Shown piece after piece: positions 44,701-52,317 of a stretch of 64,000 nucleotides of DNA. A program made the translations under genes and the position numbers. The stretch lies in NCBI RefSeq assembly GCF_014201655.1, contig NZ_JACHEX010000001.1:423653-487652 (forward strand). The letters run 5' to 3'. The stretch's first letter is position 1. Each line of letters opens with the position of its first letter. Source of the stretch: Thermosipho japonicus (GTDB lineage Bacteria > Thermotogota > Thermotogae > Thermotogales > Fervidobacteriaceae). Under the pieces are notes generated by a model. The model did not search any database. It was not told the DNA's origin and was given only the letters and a program-made list of their open reading frames with translations.

Positions 44701-45656
44701 ACTCTGCAATATCCTCCTTCTGTAATGTTATTTATATCAACATTATAACCTTCTCTGTAAATCAATTGTGTTCCACAATCTGGACAAAAAGTACTTTCAT
44801 ATCTTGGATCGAAGATATTACCAATATAAACAAAATTTAAATACTCTTTTGCAATACTATATAATTTTTCCAAGGTTTCAATAGGTGTGGGCGATATTTC
44901 ATATTTATATGCCGGAAAATACCTTGAAAGATGCAAAGGTATATCTTTATCAATTTTTGCTAAATCCTTAAATTCTTGAATAAGTTCTTTTTCGTCATCA
45001 TTTTTCGTAGGTATAACAAGTGTGGTAACTTCAACATGAATTCCTCGATTCTTTGCAGTTTCTATAACCTTTAAAACGTGACTATAACTTCCTCCAATTT
45101 CCTTATAAAACTCTTCATTACTCCCTTTTAAATCAATATTCATGGCATCAATACTTTGAAGTAAAACATTTAGAGGTTCAAATTCAATATACCCATTTGT
45201 AACAAGAACATTGTATAATCCTTCTTTATGTGCTATTCTAGATGTATCAAGAACGAATTCATAACTTACTATAGGTTCATTATAAGTATAAGCAATTCCA
45301 TTTGAGTTTCTTGTTTTTGCTATTTCCACAATTTGCGAAGGCGTAACAGTTTTAACAGCGGGTTTTACTTGAGAAATTTCCCAATTTTGACAAAAACCAC
45401 ATGAAAAATTACATCCCCATGAACCTATAGATAAAATTTCGCTTCCTGGTTTAAAGTGAAATAAAGGCTTTTTTTCTATTGGATCCATTGCAATTGATGA
45501 AATCTCACCATAATTTATTGTATAGAGTATTCCATTTTCATTTTTTCTTGTTTTGCAAAATCCAATTTGTCCCTCAGATAAAAAACAATGCCTAGGGCAA
45601 AGTCTACAGACAATTCCATTATCCCCTTCATCAAAAAAAGTTGCCATTTTCTTCAT
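44673..45656 (-). CDS. radical SAM protein, AmmeMemoRadiSam-system (AmrS) type
   Basis: 327 residues. Radical SAM cluster motif GCNFSCGFCQNW: Cys82, Cys86, Cys89. An N-terminal set of cysteines (C17, C20, C24, C34 in VCRLCPRHCFLSEGQIGFC) and a C-terminal zinc-ribbon-like CPDCGTQ...YCRVCGRK add metal sites. GIAYTYNEPIVSYEF and DAMNIDLKG are AmrS/PFL-activase landmarks. The companion Memo and AMMECR1 genes are not in the window. In some genomes this family is called PflA; the N-terminal Cys set favours AmrS. First gene before apbE in the operon. Confidence 0.88.
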   Translation of the reverse strand: MKKMATFFDEGDNGIVCRLCPRHCFLSEGQIGFCKTRKNENGILYTINYGEISSIAMDPIEKKPLFHFKPGSEILSIGSWGCNFSCGFCQNWEISQVKPAVKTVTPSQIVEIAKTRNSNGIAYTYNEPIVSYEFVLDTSRIAHKEGLYNVLVTNGYIEFEPLNVLLQSIDAMNIDLKGSNEEFYKEIGGSYSHVLKVIETAKNRGIHVEVTTLVIPTKNDDEKELIQEFKDLAKIDKDIPLHLSRYFPAYKYEISPTPIETLEKLYSIAKEYLNFVYIGNIFDPRYESTFCPDCGTQLIYREGYNVDINNITEGGYCRVCGRKVVVT

Positions 45657-45694
45657 ATTAACACCACCCTGAGATAATTATAACATATCTTCAA

Positions 45695-45722
45695 AAAAAA
45701 ATAGGCCAAAATTGGCCTATTT
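45695..45722 (-). terminator. terminator overlapping a stop codon
   Basis: 9-bp stem ATAGGCCAA/TTGGCCTAT (extendable by two A-T pairs) with AA loop; on the minus strand TTTTTTTT follows. The TAG stop of the GNAT gene at 45717 lies inside the stem. Confidence 0.85.
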
Positions 45723-46211
45723 TAAATCTTCTATTGCTCTCCAATAATCTTCATAAAGCATTGAAAACCTCAACACATCCCAATACTTTCCTTTGAAAAA
45801 CCTCGCCTGACGTTCCACACCTTCCTGTAAAAATCCACATTTCTTTAATACAGAAATAGTATCTTTTTTATACTCAACCACCTTTGAATAAACTCTATTT
45901 AAATTCAAAACTTCAAAAGCATATTTTAACATCAACCTTACAACTTTAATTTCAACATCATTTTCAATAGCTTCATCCCAAAAAATCCTTATACAAGCAC
46001 TTCGATTAATCCAATCTATATCGTAAAATTGTGCAATTCCAGTACCATCTCCCTCAAATTCAATTTGAAAGGTTAGTGCATTAACTCCATCTTTAAACAA
46101 ATCAAAATTTACCTCTTCAGCAGAAAAATCTTTAAATTTCATATCTAAAAAATTTTTTAATTCTTCGTCAGAAATTTTTGTTAACTTTACATTTTTTTCA
46201 TTACTTTTCAT
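45717..46211 (-). CDS. GNAT-family N-acetyltransferase
   Basis: 164 residues. GDGTGIAQFYDIDWINRSACIRIF is the central GNAT strand pair, and KVVEYKKDTISVLKKCGFLQEGVERQARFFKGKYWDVLRFSML gives the late RimJ/RimL-like pattern (S-x-x-x-x-x-K-x-G-F-x-x-E-G). Such enzymes acetylate protein N-termini or small molecules. Overlaps the ABC ATPase gene by 11 nt. Its stop is built into the terminator hairpin. Substrate unknown. Confidence 0.85.
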   Translation of the reverse strand: MKSNEKNVKLTKISDEELKNFLDMKFKDFSAEEVNFDLFKDGVNALTFQIEFEGDGTGIAQFYDIDWINRSACIRIFWDEAIENDVEIKVVRLMLKYAFEVLNLNRVYSKVVEYKKDTISVLKKCGFLQEGVERQARFFKGKYWDVLRFSMLYEDYWRAIEDLK

Positions 46212-46968
46212 TTTCTAATCCTCCCAAATATTCTCTAATCCCAACACTTCTGATATGAACTATATCTTCAAAATTTTTTAAATCTTCTATTCTCACAAGT
46301 TTTGTTGCTTTATCCTTTGCAAGGGTAACATAAACAAATCTTTCATACTTCATCCAAAAATCTTCGACCGATCCAAAGAATACCTTTACACCTTTGTTTA
46401 ATATTAACACTTTATCACAAATATTTTCGATCTCCTCATCATCATGGGTCACATACAATATTGTTTTTTTATTCATCTTTAATTCTTTTATCCTATTCAA
46501 AATTAATTTTTTTGATTCTGCGTCAAGACCACTAGTTGGTTCATCAAGAAGAACAATATCAGGATCAATCAAAAGTGCTATCGCCATTGATAATCTTTGT
46601 TGCAAGCCCTTTGAAAGCTCCATTGGCCTTTTCTTTAAATGTGATGATAGCTGAAAATATTCTATTTCTTTATCAATCTTTTCCTTGCTAACATTACGTA
46701 TACTTGCAAAGTAGCCAATATTTTCCTCAAGTGTTAATTCAGGGATAAGAACTGGTTTTTCAGGAATATAAGATATTAAATTAGAGTTTAGCTTTATCTT
46801 ACCTTTCGTTGGCTTTATTATCCCAGCAACCATTTTCAAAATTGTACTTTTTCCACAACCATTTCTACCAATAATCCCAATAACCTCTCCATCCAAAGCT
46901 GAAAAACTAATATCTTTTACAACCCAATCTTTTTTGTATCTTTTACTTACACTAAAAAGTTCTATCAT
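46201..46968 (-). CDS. ABC transporter ATP-binding protein without adjacent permease
   Basis: 255 residues. GRNGCGKSTILK (Walker A), LSKGLQQRLSMAIAL (signature), IVLLDEPTSGLD (Walker B), VTHDDEEIENICDKVL (H-loop). The YIPEKPVL Q-loop-adjacent stretch resembles ATPases of ABC-2 exporters. No membrane protein gene is next to it. It overlaps the prepilin-like gene by 4 nt and the GNAT gene by 11 nt, so it is part of their operon. Substrate unknown. Confidence 0.92.
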   Translation of the reverse strand: MIELFSVSKRYKKDWVVKDISFSALDGEVIGIIGRNGCGKSTILKMVAGIIKPTKGKIKLNSNLISYIPEKPVLIPELTLEENIGYFASIRNVSKEKIDKEIEYFQLSSHLKKRPMELSKGLQQRLSMAIALLIDPDIVLLDEPTSGLDAESKKLILNRIKELKMNKKTILYVTHDDEEIENICDKVLILNKGVKVFFGSVEDFWMKYERFVYVTLAKDKATKLVRIEDLKNFEDIVHIRSVGIREYLGGLENEK

Positions 46969-47381
46969 TGAAAATTAACCTCCACATACAACTCCCCATC
47001 ATCATTTTGTTTTACAACAGGATATGCGCTCTTCACAAGTAATGGATCGATATCATTATTAGTATACTTTATCAAATATTTTTTATCTTTATCATCATAA
47101 ACTATCTGATATCCTTTTGTAGATAAATCAACATCAATAAATCCTTTATTGTAAAGCTCAAAAAGTATATTTTTTCCTGACAATACCGTAGGATTAAACT
47201 CGTCAGGATATAAAAGCAAAGCCTGTTCAAGAGCGCTATCTACATTTCTCAAATTCATTGCAACTTGAGTTGCCTTTGCCTTTGCTACTGATCTAAGCGC
47301 AACTGGAGTTGCAACAGATAGTAATGCAGAAATAACAGCTAAAACAATCAAAAGTTCTATTAAAGTAAAGCCTTTTTTCAC
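46965..47381 (-). CDS. prepilin-like protein with type IV N-methylation motif
   Basis: 138 residues. KKGFTLIELLIVLAVISALLSVATPV is the type IV prepilin leader/helix: short basic leader, cleavage after Gly4 and Glu at +5. The rest is soluble and beta-rich (LYPDEFNPTVLSGKNILFEL onward). Such proteins form pili or pseudopili for secretion, twitching or DNA uptake. Only one pilin gene is here, with no assembly genes. It sits 15 nt after dnaN on the same strand with AAGGAGGAG upstream. Confidence 0.9.
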   Translation of the reverse strand: MKKGFTLIELLIVLAVISALLSVATPVALRSVAKAKATQVAMNLRNVDSALEQALLLYPDEFNPTVLSGKNILFELYNKGFIDVDLSTKGYQIVYDDKDKKYLIKYTNNDIDPLLVKSAYPVVKQNDDGELYVEVNFQ

Positions 47382-47396
47382 TTTTTTGACTCCTCC

Positions 47397-48500
47397 TTAT
47401 GCCCTAACAGGCAAAACTATATAAAGATATTCCCCAACATTTTTAGAATTTATCTGCATTGGGCTTAGTTCATCAACAAAGTTAAAAACAACTTCTTCTT
47501 CCTCAATCTTTTTAACCGCTTCATTTAAAAACCTTGGATTAAAGTTAATGGTAATATCCTCTCCTTCTTTTTCTATAGGAATTTCTTCTATTACTTCTCC
47601 ATATTCAGGGCTTTGACTACTGAGTTCCAATGTATCATCCAAAACTTTTAACTGAACTTTATCCGTTCCTCTCTTTGCAATGATCATTGTTCTTTTTAAA
47701 CTCTCCAAAAATTGATCTTTATTAAAAACTATTCTAGATTTAAATGCTTTTGGAAGCACGCGCTTATAATCCGGGAATACTTCCTCTACAACTCTCATTA
47801 TAACTGTTACATCTCCGGCATTAACAGCAAGTTTTTTGTGATCAAAATTTATAGTCAAAACTGGTTCATCTGTTTCTTTAATCAAGTTTTCTAATTCCTT
47901 CATGCTCTTTAGTGACAAAATAAAATCTATATCTGAATCAACTGTAATTTTCTGCTCAACAAGAGCTAGTCTATAACCATCACTTGCAACAAGTCTTAAA
48001 TAATTATCTTTCAGTTCCCAATACACCCCGTTAAGCGCTCTCATAGCACTTTCAGTAGATGCACAAAAGATTACTCGATCAATCATTTCTTGCAAAATAG
48101 AAGTTTCAATCTCAAATTTTATACCTGTGTTTTCTAATTCAATACCTGGAAATTTTTCTGGTTCAGAATAAGTTGCTATATTAAAAGAGCTCTTCCCACT
48201 TTTAATATTTAATTTACCATTGTCATAATTCAAGATAATTTGATCATTATCAACATTTTTTACAATTTCTTCCAAAAGTTTTGCATCAACTGCAAATTGT
48301 CCTGAACCTTCTACTTCAGGTACATTAAGCTTTGAAACAACGAATGTCTGCATATCTGTAGAATAGATATTTAAATAATTATCTTCAACTTTAAATAGCA
48401 AACATTGTAAAATAGGATCTACTGTCTTTGAACCCACTGCTTGGGCAGCAACAGAAATCTTTTTTTCAAGCTCAGACCTCTGTATAGCAAGTTTTAACAT
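47397..48500 (-). CDS. dnaN: DNA polymerase III sliding clamp (beta subunit)
   Basis: 367 residues from ATG 48500. Three clamp domains: MLKLAIQRSELEKKISVAAQAV at the start, FAVDAKLLEEIVKNV, LRALNGVYWEL and a closing PMQINSKNVGEYLYIVLPVRA, the standard clamp end (x-L-P-V-R). It dimerises around DNA to hold polymerase. GAGGAGGG lies 5 nt before ATG; the longest-frame start (48515) overlaps that ribosome site. dnaN here is not beside dnaA/recF; its promoter is shared back-to-back with the small gene on the other strand. Confidence 0.96.
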   Translation of the reverse strand: MLKLAIQRSELEKKISVAAQAVGSKTVDPILQCLLFKVEDNYLNIYSTDMQTFVVSKLNVPEVEGSGQFAVDAKLLEEIVKNVDNDQIILNYDNGKLNIKSGKSSFNIATYSEPEKFPGIELENTGIKFEIETSILQEMIDRVIFCASTESAMRALNGVYWELKDNYLRLVASDGYRLALVEQKITVDSDIDFILSLKSMKELENLIKETDEPVLTINFDHKKLAVNAGDVTVIMRVVEEVFPDYKRVLPKAFKSRIVFNKDQFLESLKRTMIIAKRGTDKVQLKVLDDTLELSSQSPEYGEVIEEIPIEKEGEDITINFNPRFLNEAVKKIEEEEVVFNFVDELSPMQINSKNVGEYLYIVLPVRA

Positions 48501-48533
48501 CAAATCCCTCCTCACAATTTTCTTTCTTAAATT

Positions 48534-48558
48534 ATTTTAACACAAATTATGTTAAAAT
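48534..48558. promoter_or_regulatory. inverted-repeat divergent promoter, dnaN / small gene
   Basis: Perfect 9-bp arms ATTTTAACA (48534-48542) and TGTTAAAAT (48550-48558) with a 7-nt centre. Each arm reads TGTTAAAAT outward, an extended -10-like element on each strand, 13 nt apart. Confidence 0.5.
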
Positions 48559-48637
48559 AAAAAAGGAAAGTTAACTAATAAAAATTGGCAAGATGTTATA
48601 TAATTGTGTTGAAATAAACAAAAGTAGAGGTGAGTTT

Positions 48638-48847
48638 ATGCAAAGATTTTACCTAATACTTGCAACCATCTTTGCCTTTTTGTTTTTACTGACATTTTTT
48701 CATTTAAAAAGTTTAGATAACAAACTTGAATATTCGCAAAAATTAAATAAAGCGTATGAAATGTACGTAAATAAAGACCTTAGGTTTAAAGAATACATAG
48801 AAAACAACAATTTAGACGAATTAAAATATCTATTAGAAAGGAAGTAG
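48638..48847 (+). CDS. small single-span membrane protein
   Basis: 69 residues from ATG 48638. One membrane span (LILATIFAFLFLLTFFHL, about residues 5-22), then a charged helical tail rich in Lys/Glu/Asn/Leu (KLEYSQKLNKAYEMYVNKDL), probably coiled-coil. No recognised family. AGAGGTGAG precedes ATG; the longer frame from 48593 has no ribosome site. It begins an operon with folE2 2 nt downstream. Confidence 0.65.
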   Translation: MQRFYLILATIFAFLFLLTFFHLKSLDNKLEYSQKLNKAYEMYVNKDLRFKEYIENNNLDELKYLLERK

Positions 48848-48849
48848 GT

Positions 48850-49629
48850 ATGAGGGACGTTCAAAGCGAAAGAGATGAAAGAAATGTACCATTAAAACAC
48901 GTAGGTATTAAAAACTTAAAATATCCAGTTGTCGTTTTAGACAAAAAAAATAAAAATCAACATACTGTAGCTGAAATAAATATGTATGTTGACCTTCCAA
49001 AAGATTTTCGTGGCACACACATGAGTAGATTTTTAGAAGTATTAAATAAATTCCACCTTAAAATCGATCCAAAAAACATAAAGGCAATTTTGGATGAGCT
49101 AAAAAAGACACTTAAAGCCCAAAGTGCTTCTATAGAAATAATGTTTCCCTACTTTCTACAAAAAAAGGCACCGGTAACAAAAATTGAAAGCTATATGGAA
49201 TACAAATGTGGCTTTAAGGCATATGATACAAACGAACAATATGAATTCTACATCGTTGTAGAAGTTCCCATTCAAACACTATGCCCCTGCTCAAAAGAAA
49301 TAAGTAAATATAACGCTCACAATCAGAGGGCTCTTGCAAGAATTGAAGTTGAAACAAGTGAACTTATTTGGTTTGAAGATTTGATAGAATTAGCAGAAAG
49401 TTCTGCAAGTGTGCCGCTTTTTACCCTTCTCAAGAGACCTGACGAAAAATATGTTACTGAAAGAGCATATGAAAATCCAAAATTTGTAGAAGATGTTGCA
49501 AGGGATATCGCGCTCTCAATAAAGGAAAATAAGAAAATTAGATGGTTTAAAGTCGAAGTTGAAAGTTTTGAATCTATTCATAATCACAATGCTTATGCTT
49601 GTGTGGATTCAGACACAATGGAGGTGTAA
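48850..49629 (+). CDS. folE2: GTP cyclohydrolase FolE2 (type IB)
   Basis: 259 residues. It converts GTP to dihydroneopterin triphosphate for folate or queuosine-type compounds. The type IB signature TLCPCSKEISKYNAHNQRA holds the metal/active-site cysteine and His, and MSRFLEVLN is the N-terminal GTP-fold stretch. The N-terminal RDVQSERDERNVPLKHVGIKNLKYP is also characteristic. Zinc-independent isozyme of FolE by family knowledge. No other pterin gene is in the window. SD AAAGGAAG. Confidence 0.95.
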   Translation: MRDVQSERDERNVPLKHVGIKNLKYPVVVLDKKNKNQHTVAEINMYVDLPKDFRGTHMSRFLEVLNKFHLKIDPKNIKAILDELKKTLKAQSASIEIMFPYFLQKKAPVTKIESYMEYKCGFKAYDTNEQYEFYIVVEVPIQTLCPCSKEISKYNAHNQRALARIEVETSELIWFEDLIELAESSASVPLFTLLKRPDEKYVTERAYENPKFVEDVARDIALSIKENKKIRWFKVEVESFESIHNHNAYACVDSDTMEV

Positions 49630-49631
49630 AC

Positions 49632-49949
49632 ATGAACGAACAAAAAATACTCACACTTCTTGGATTTGCATCAAAAGCAAAAAAATTGGTATATGGAAAA
49701 GATAATATAAGAGATTATATAAAAAATCCAAAACTGAAAAATAAATTAATAATTATGGCAAAAGACACAGGAGAAAGAGTAAAAAAAGATATTAAAATAA
49801 GATGTGATATTTCAAAAGTTCCATTAATTGAATTTTCTGATAAAAAAACTATATCTAAAGCAACAGGTATGGAAAATGTTGCAGTAATTGGAATAATCGA
49901 TGAAAATATGGTCAAAAGCATTTTAGAGTTTTATTCCAAGGGGGGATAA
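49632..49949 (+). CDS. L7Ae/L30e-family ribosomal-type RNA-binding protein (YlxQ-like)
   Basis: 105 residues from ATG 49632. LTLLGFASKAKKLVYGKDN, KLIIMAKDTGERVKK and the ATGMENVAVIGIID end fit the L7Ae/L30e/YlxQ fold that binds kink-turn RNA. In many bacteria YlxQ sits in the nusA-infB operon; here it is between folE2 and a GNAT gene. The GAGGTG ribosome site is in the folE2 3' end. Its final codons overlap the G-run ribosome site of the next gene. Confidence 0.85.
   Translation: MNEQKILTLLGFASKAKKLVYGKDNIRDYIKNPKLKNKLIIMAKDTGERVKKDIKIRCDISKVPLIEFSDKKTISKATGMENVAVIGIIDENMVKSILEFYSKGG
49934..49948 (+). promoter_or_regulatory. G-rich ribosome site of the GNAT gene, candidate small-RNA target
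   Basis: TTCCAAGGGGGGATA, ending 2 nt before the ATG at 49951, is the exact reverse complement of 59328-59342 in the candidate small RNA. The six-G run would act as Shine-Dalgarno with G-U wobble pairs. It overlaps the L7Ae-like stop codon. Confidence 0.45.
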
Positions 49950-49950
49950 G

Positions 49951-50799
49951 ATGAATCTCAAAATACTTACTTTAAATGAGTATTCCTTAATCGATTTTGT
50001 AAACTTAGTTAACAAAGTTTTCGAAGACTATACTGTACCAGTAAATTGGAACGTAATAAATTTTCAGCTTGATGCACGGGAAAATTCTATTTCACTTGAA
50101 GATAGTTTTATTTTCTTTAAAGGTGAAAAACCCGTAGGATTTATTGTAAACAGTATTAGAAGAGACCGCGCAAGAATAGACGCAATGGGTGTTGTAAAAG
50201 AAGAAAGAGGTACAGGTACAGCCTCATTTATCTTGGAACACGCAACAAATTATCTGAAATGGAAAGGTATCAAAAAAATCCTACTGGAAGTTATAACTAA
50301 AGACAAAAGAGCATATAGATTTTATGAAAAACATGGATTTAGAGAAAAAAGAAAATTACATTTGCTTGTAAACAAAGATTTAAAAACTGAAAATATTGAA
50401 TATAGAGCAATAAAAGTTGAACCAAGGTACGTCTATACTTTATCACTAAATCTTGAAATCTCCGGCAGAACCACTAATTGGCAAAGAGAGCCAATTACTT
50501 TGTTATTAGCCGATGGAAGATACAATTATGTAAAGCTGGTTCATAATGGAAAAGAAGGATATTTGGTCTGGGGTAAAAACGAGGATAAAAGCACATATAT
50601 AGTAGATTTGGGAACCAAGCATAATAATGAATGGGAAATTTTTGCAAAAATTGCTGTTGACTACCTTGTAAGAGAGACAAATTGCAAAATAATTTCTGCA
50701 ACTTCTGTTCCGGAAAATGACCCCCTATATTCTGCACTCAAAAGTGCCGGTTTTACAAGCTTAATTGAGCAATCAGAAATGTATAAAAACATACATTAA
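49951..50799 (+). CDS. GNAT-family acetyltransferase with C-terminal second GNAT-like domain
   Basis: 282 residues. The first half has a clear GNAT core: GFIVNSIRRDRARIDAMGVVKEERGTGTASFILEHATNYL (motif A, R/Q-x-x-G-x-G/A with the E-E-R-G-T-G-T-A variant) and RAYRFYEKHGFREKRKL. The second half (IEYRAIKVEPRYVYTLSLN... onwards ending NDPLYSALKSAGFTSLIEQSEMYKNI) looks like a degenerate GNAT repeat. Substrate unknown. Start ATG 49951 with GGGGGGATAAG. Translation may be controlled by the candidate small RNA. M32 gene follows after 13 nt. Confidence 0.82.
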   Translation: MNLKILTLNEYSLIDFVNLVNKVFEDYTVPVNWNVINFQLDARENSISLEDSFIFFKGEKPVGFIVNSIRRDRARIDAMGVVKEERGTGTASFILEHATNYLKWKGIKKILLEVITKDKRAYRFYEKHGFREKRKLHLLVNKDLKTENIEYRAIKVEPRYVYTLSLNLEISGRTTNWQREPITLLLADGRYNYVKLVHNGKEGYLVWGKNEDKSTYIVDLGTKHNNEWEIFAKIAVDYLVRETNCKIISATSVPENDPLYSALKSAGFTSLIEQSEMYKNIH

Positions 50800-50812
50800 T
50801 TGGAGGGATTAT

Positions 50813-52282
50813 ATGCAAGAATTGAAAAATCATCTTAAAAAACTTTCAAAATTTGAAAGCGCTCTTTCGCTTCTTCACTGGGACATGGAAACCTATATGC
50901 CACCAAATGCAGTAGAAAAAAGAGCACAAATAATTGGTGAAATATCAGGCTATGTCTTCGAACAATTTATATCAGAAAAAACCCAAGAGTTAATTGAAAA
51001 AGCCCAGCCTAATGATGTAGAATCACAAGCCATATTAAGGTTGGTAAAAAAAGAATACGAAAGAATGAAAAAAATTCCAAAAGAGCTTTTTGTAGAACTT
51101 CAAATAGAAACTTCAAAAGCTCAGCAAGCATGGCAAAACGCAAAAAAAGAAAAAGATTTCAACTTATTTAAACCCAACTTAAAAAAGGTTGTAGAACTTG
51201 AAAAAAAGGTTATAGAAGTCCTTGGATATGAAGAAAATAAATATGATACACTCCTTGACCAATATGAACCAGGATTAAAAACAAAACAACTCAACGAAAT
51301 CATTCCTCCATTAAGAAACTTCCTTATTGAATTCCTAGGAAAATTAAGTCAAGGGAAACAACCAAATACTGAAATTTTAAAAGGTGAATACGATGAAACT
51401 TTGCAAAAAAGACTTTCAGAAGAACTTTTAAAAGCTCTAAATTATGATTTTAATTCTGCAAGACTTGATGTTTCAGCCCATCCATTTACAATTTCAATAT
51501 CTCACAATGATGTTAGGATCACAACAAGATTTGATAAGTTTGATATAAAAAATTCTATATTCAGTACAATTCACGAATGTGGCCATGCTTTATATGAACT
51601 TGGAATTCCAGAAGAATATAGAGAACTTCCAATTGGTGACGGTGCTTCAATGGGAATACATGAAAGTCAATCAAGATTTTGGGAAAATATTGTCGGACGA
51701 AGTTTTGAATTTTGGAAATTTATGTATCCAAAATTTGTAAAATATTTCCCCAGATTTGAAAAAATTGACATAAAAGATTTCTGGAGAGCAATAAACAAGG
51801 TAGAAAGATCACTAATAAGAACTGAAGCTGATGAAGTAACATACAATCTTCATATTATGATAAGGTTCGAGATAGAAGAAGCATTGATTAACGACAGAAT
51901 AAATGTTGATGAACTACCTTTAATTTGGAATGAAAAGATGAAAGAATATTTAGGCATCTCACCTAAAAATGACAGCGAAGGAGTTCTCCAAGACGTTCAT
52001 TGGGCTCACGGTTCATTTGGTTATTTCCCTTCATACATGCTTGGAAATCTTTTTGCAGCACAAATATTTAACCAAATGAAAAAAGATATTCCAGACTTTT
52101 ATCAAAAAGTTGGAAACGGAGACTTTAAACCCATTTTAAACTGGCTCAGAGAAAAAATTCATTCAAAAGGAAAGGTATATCAGCCAATGGAGTTAATAAA
52201 GATGGTAACTGGCGAAACACTTAATCCACAGTATTTTATTGATTATATAAGCGAGAAATACAAAAAAGTTTACATGCTCTGA
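50813..52282 (+). CDS. M32-family metallocarboxypeptidase
   Basis: 489 residues from ATG 50813. HECGHALYE contains the zinc-binding HEXXH (His254, His258), with the third ligand in GIHESQSRFWEN just downstream, and SALSLLHWDMETYMPPNA is the N-terminal family signature. Thermostable carboxypeptidase Taq-like. Cytoplasmic, no signal peptide. SD GGAGGGA; the frame from 50765 lacks one. Ends at a strong bidirectional terminator shared with asnS. Confidence 0.93.
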   Translation: MQELKNHLKKLSKFESALSLLHWDMETYMPPNAVEKRAQIIGEISGYVFEQFISEKTQELIEKAQPNDVESQAILRLVKKEYERMKKIPKELFVELQIETSKAQQAWQNAKKEKDFNLFKPNLKKVVELEKKVIEVLGYEENKYDTLLDQYEPGLKTKQLNEIIPPLRNFLIEFLGKLSQGKQPNTEILKGEYDETLQKRLSEELLKALNYDFNSARLDVSAHPFTISISHNDVRITTRFDKFDIKNSIFSTIHECGHALYELGIPEEYRELPIGDGASMGIHESQSRFWENIVGRSFEFWKFMYPKFVKYFPRFEKIDIKDFWRAINKVERSLIRTEADEVTYNLHIMIRFEIEEALINDRINVDELPLIWNEKMKEYLGISPKNDSEGVLQDVHWAHGSFGYFPSYMLGNLFAAQIFNQMKKDIPDFYQKVGNGDFKPILNWLREKIHSKGKVYQPMELIKMVTGETLNPQYFIDYISEKYKKVYML

Positions 52283-52290
52283 TAGTAAAA

Positions 52291-52316
52291 TTAAAGGGGG
52301 AAAATTCCCCCTTTAA
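52291..52316. terminator. bidirectional terminator between M32 peptidase and asnS
   Basis: 12-bp perfect stem TTAAAGGGGGAA/TTCCCCCTTTAA with AA loop, A/T-rich flanks on both sides. Confidence 0.88.
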
Positions 52317-52317
52317 T

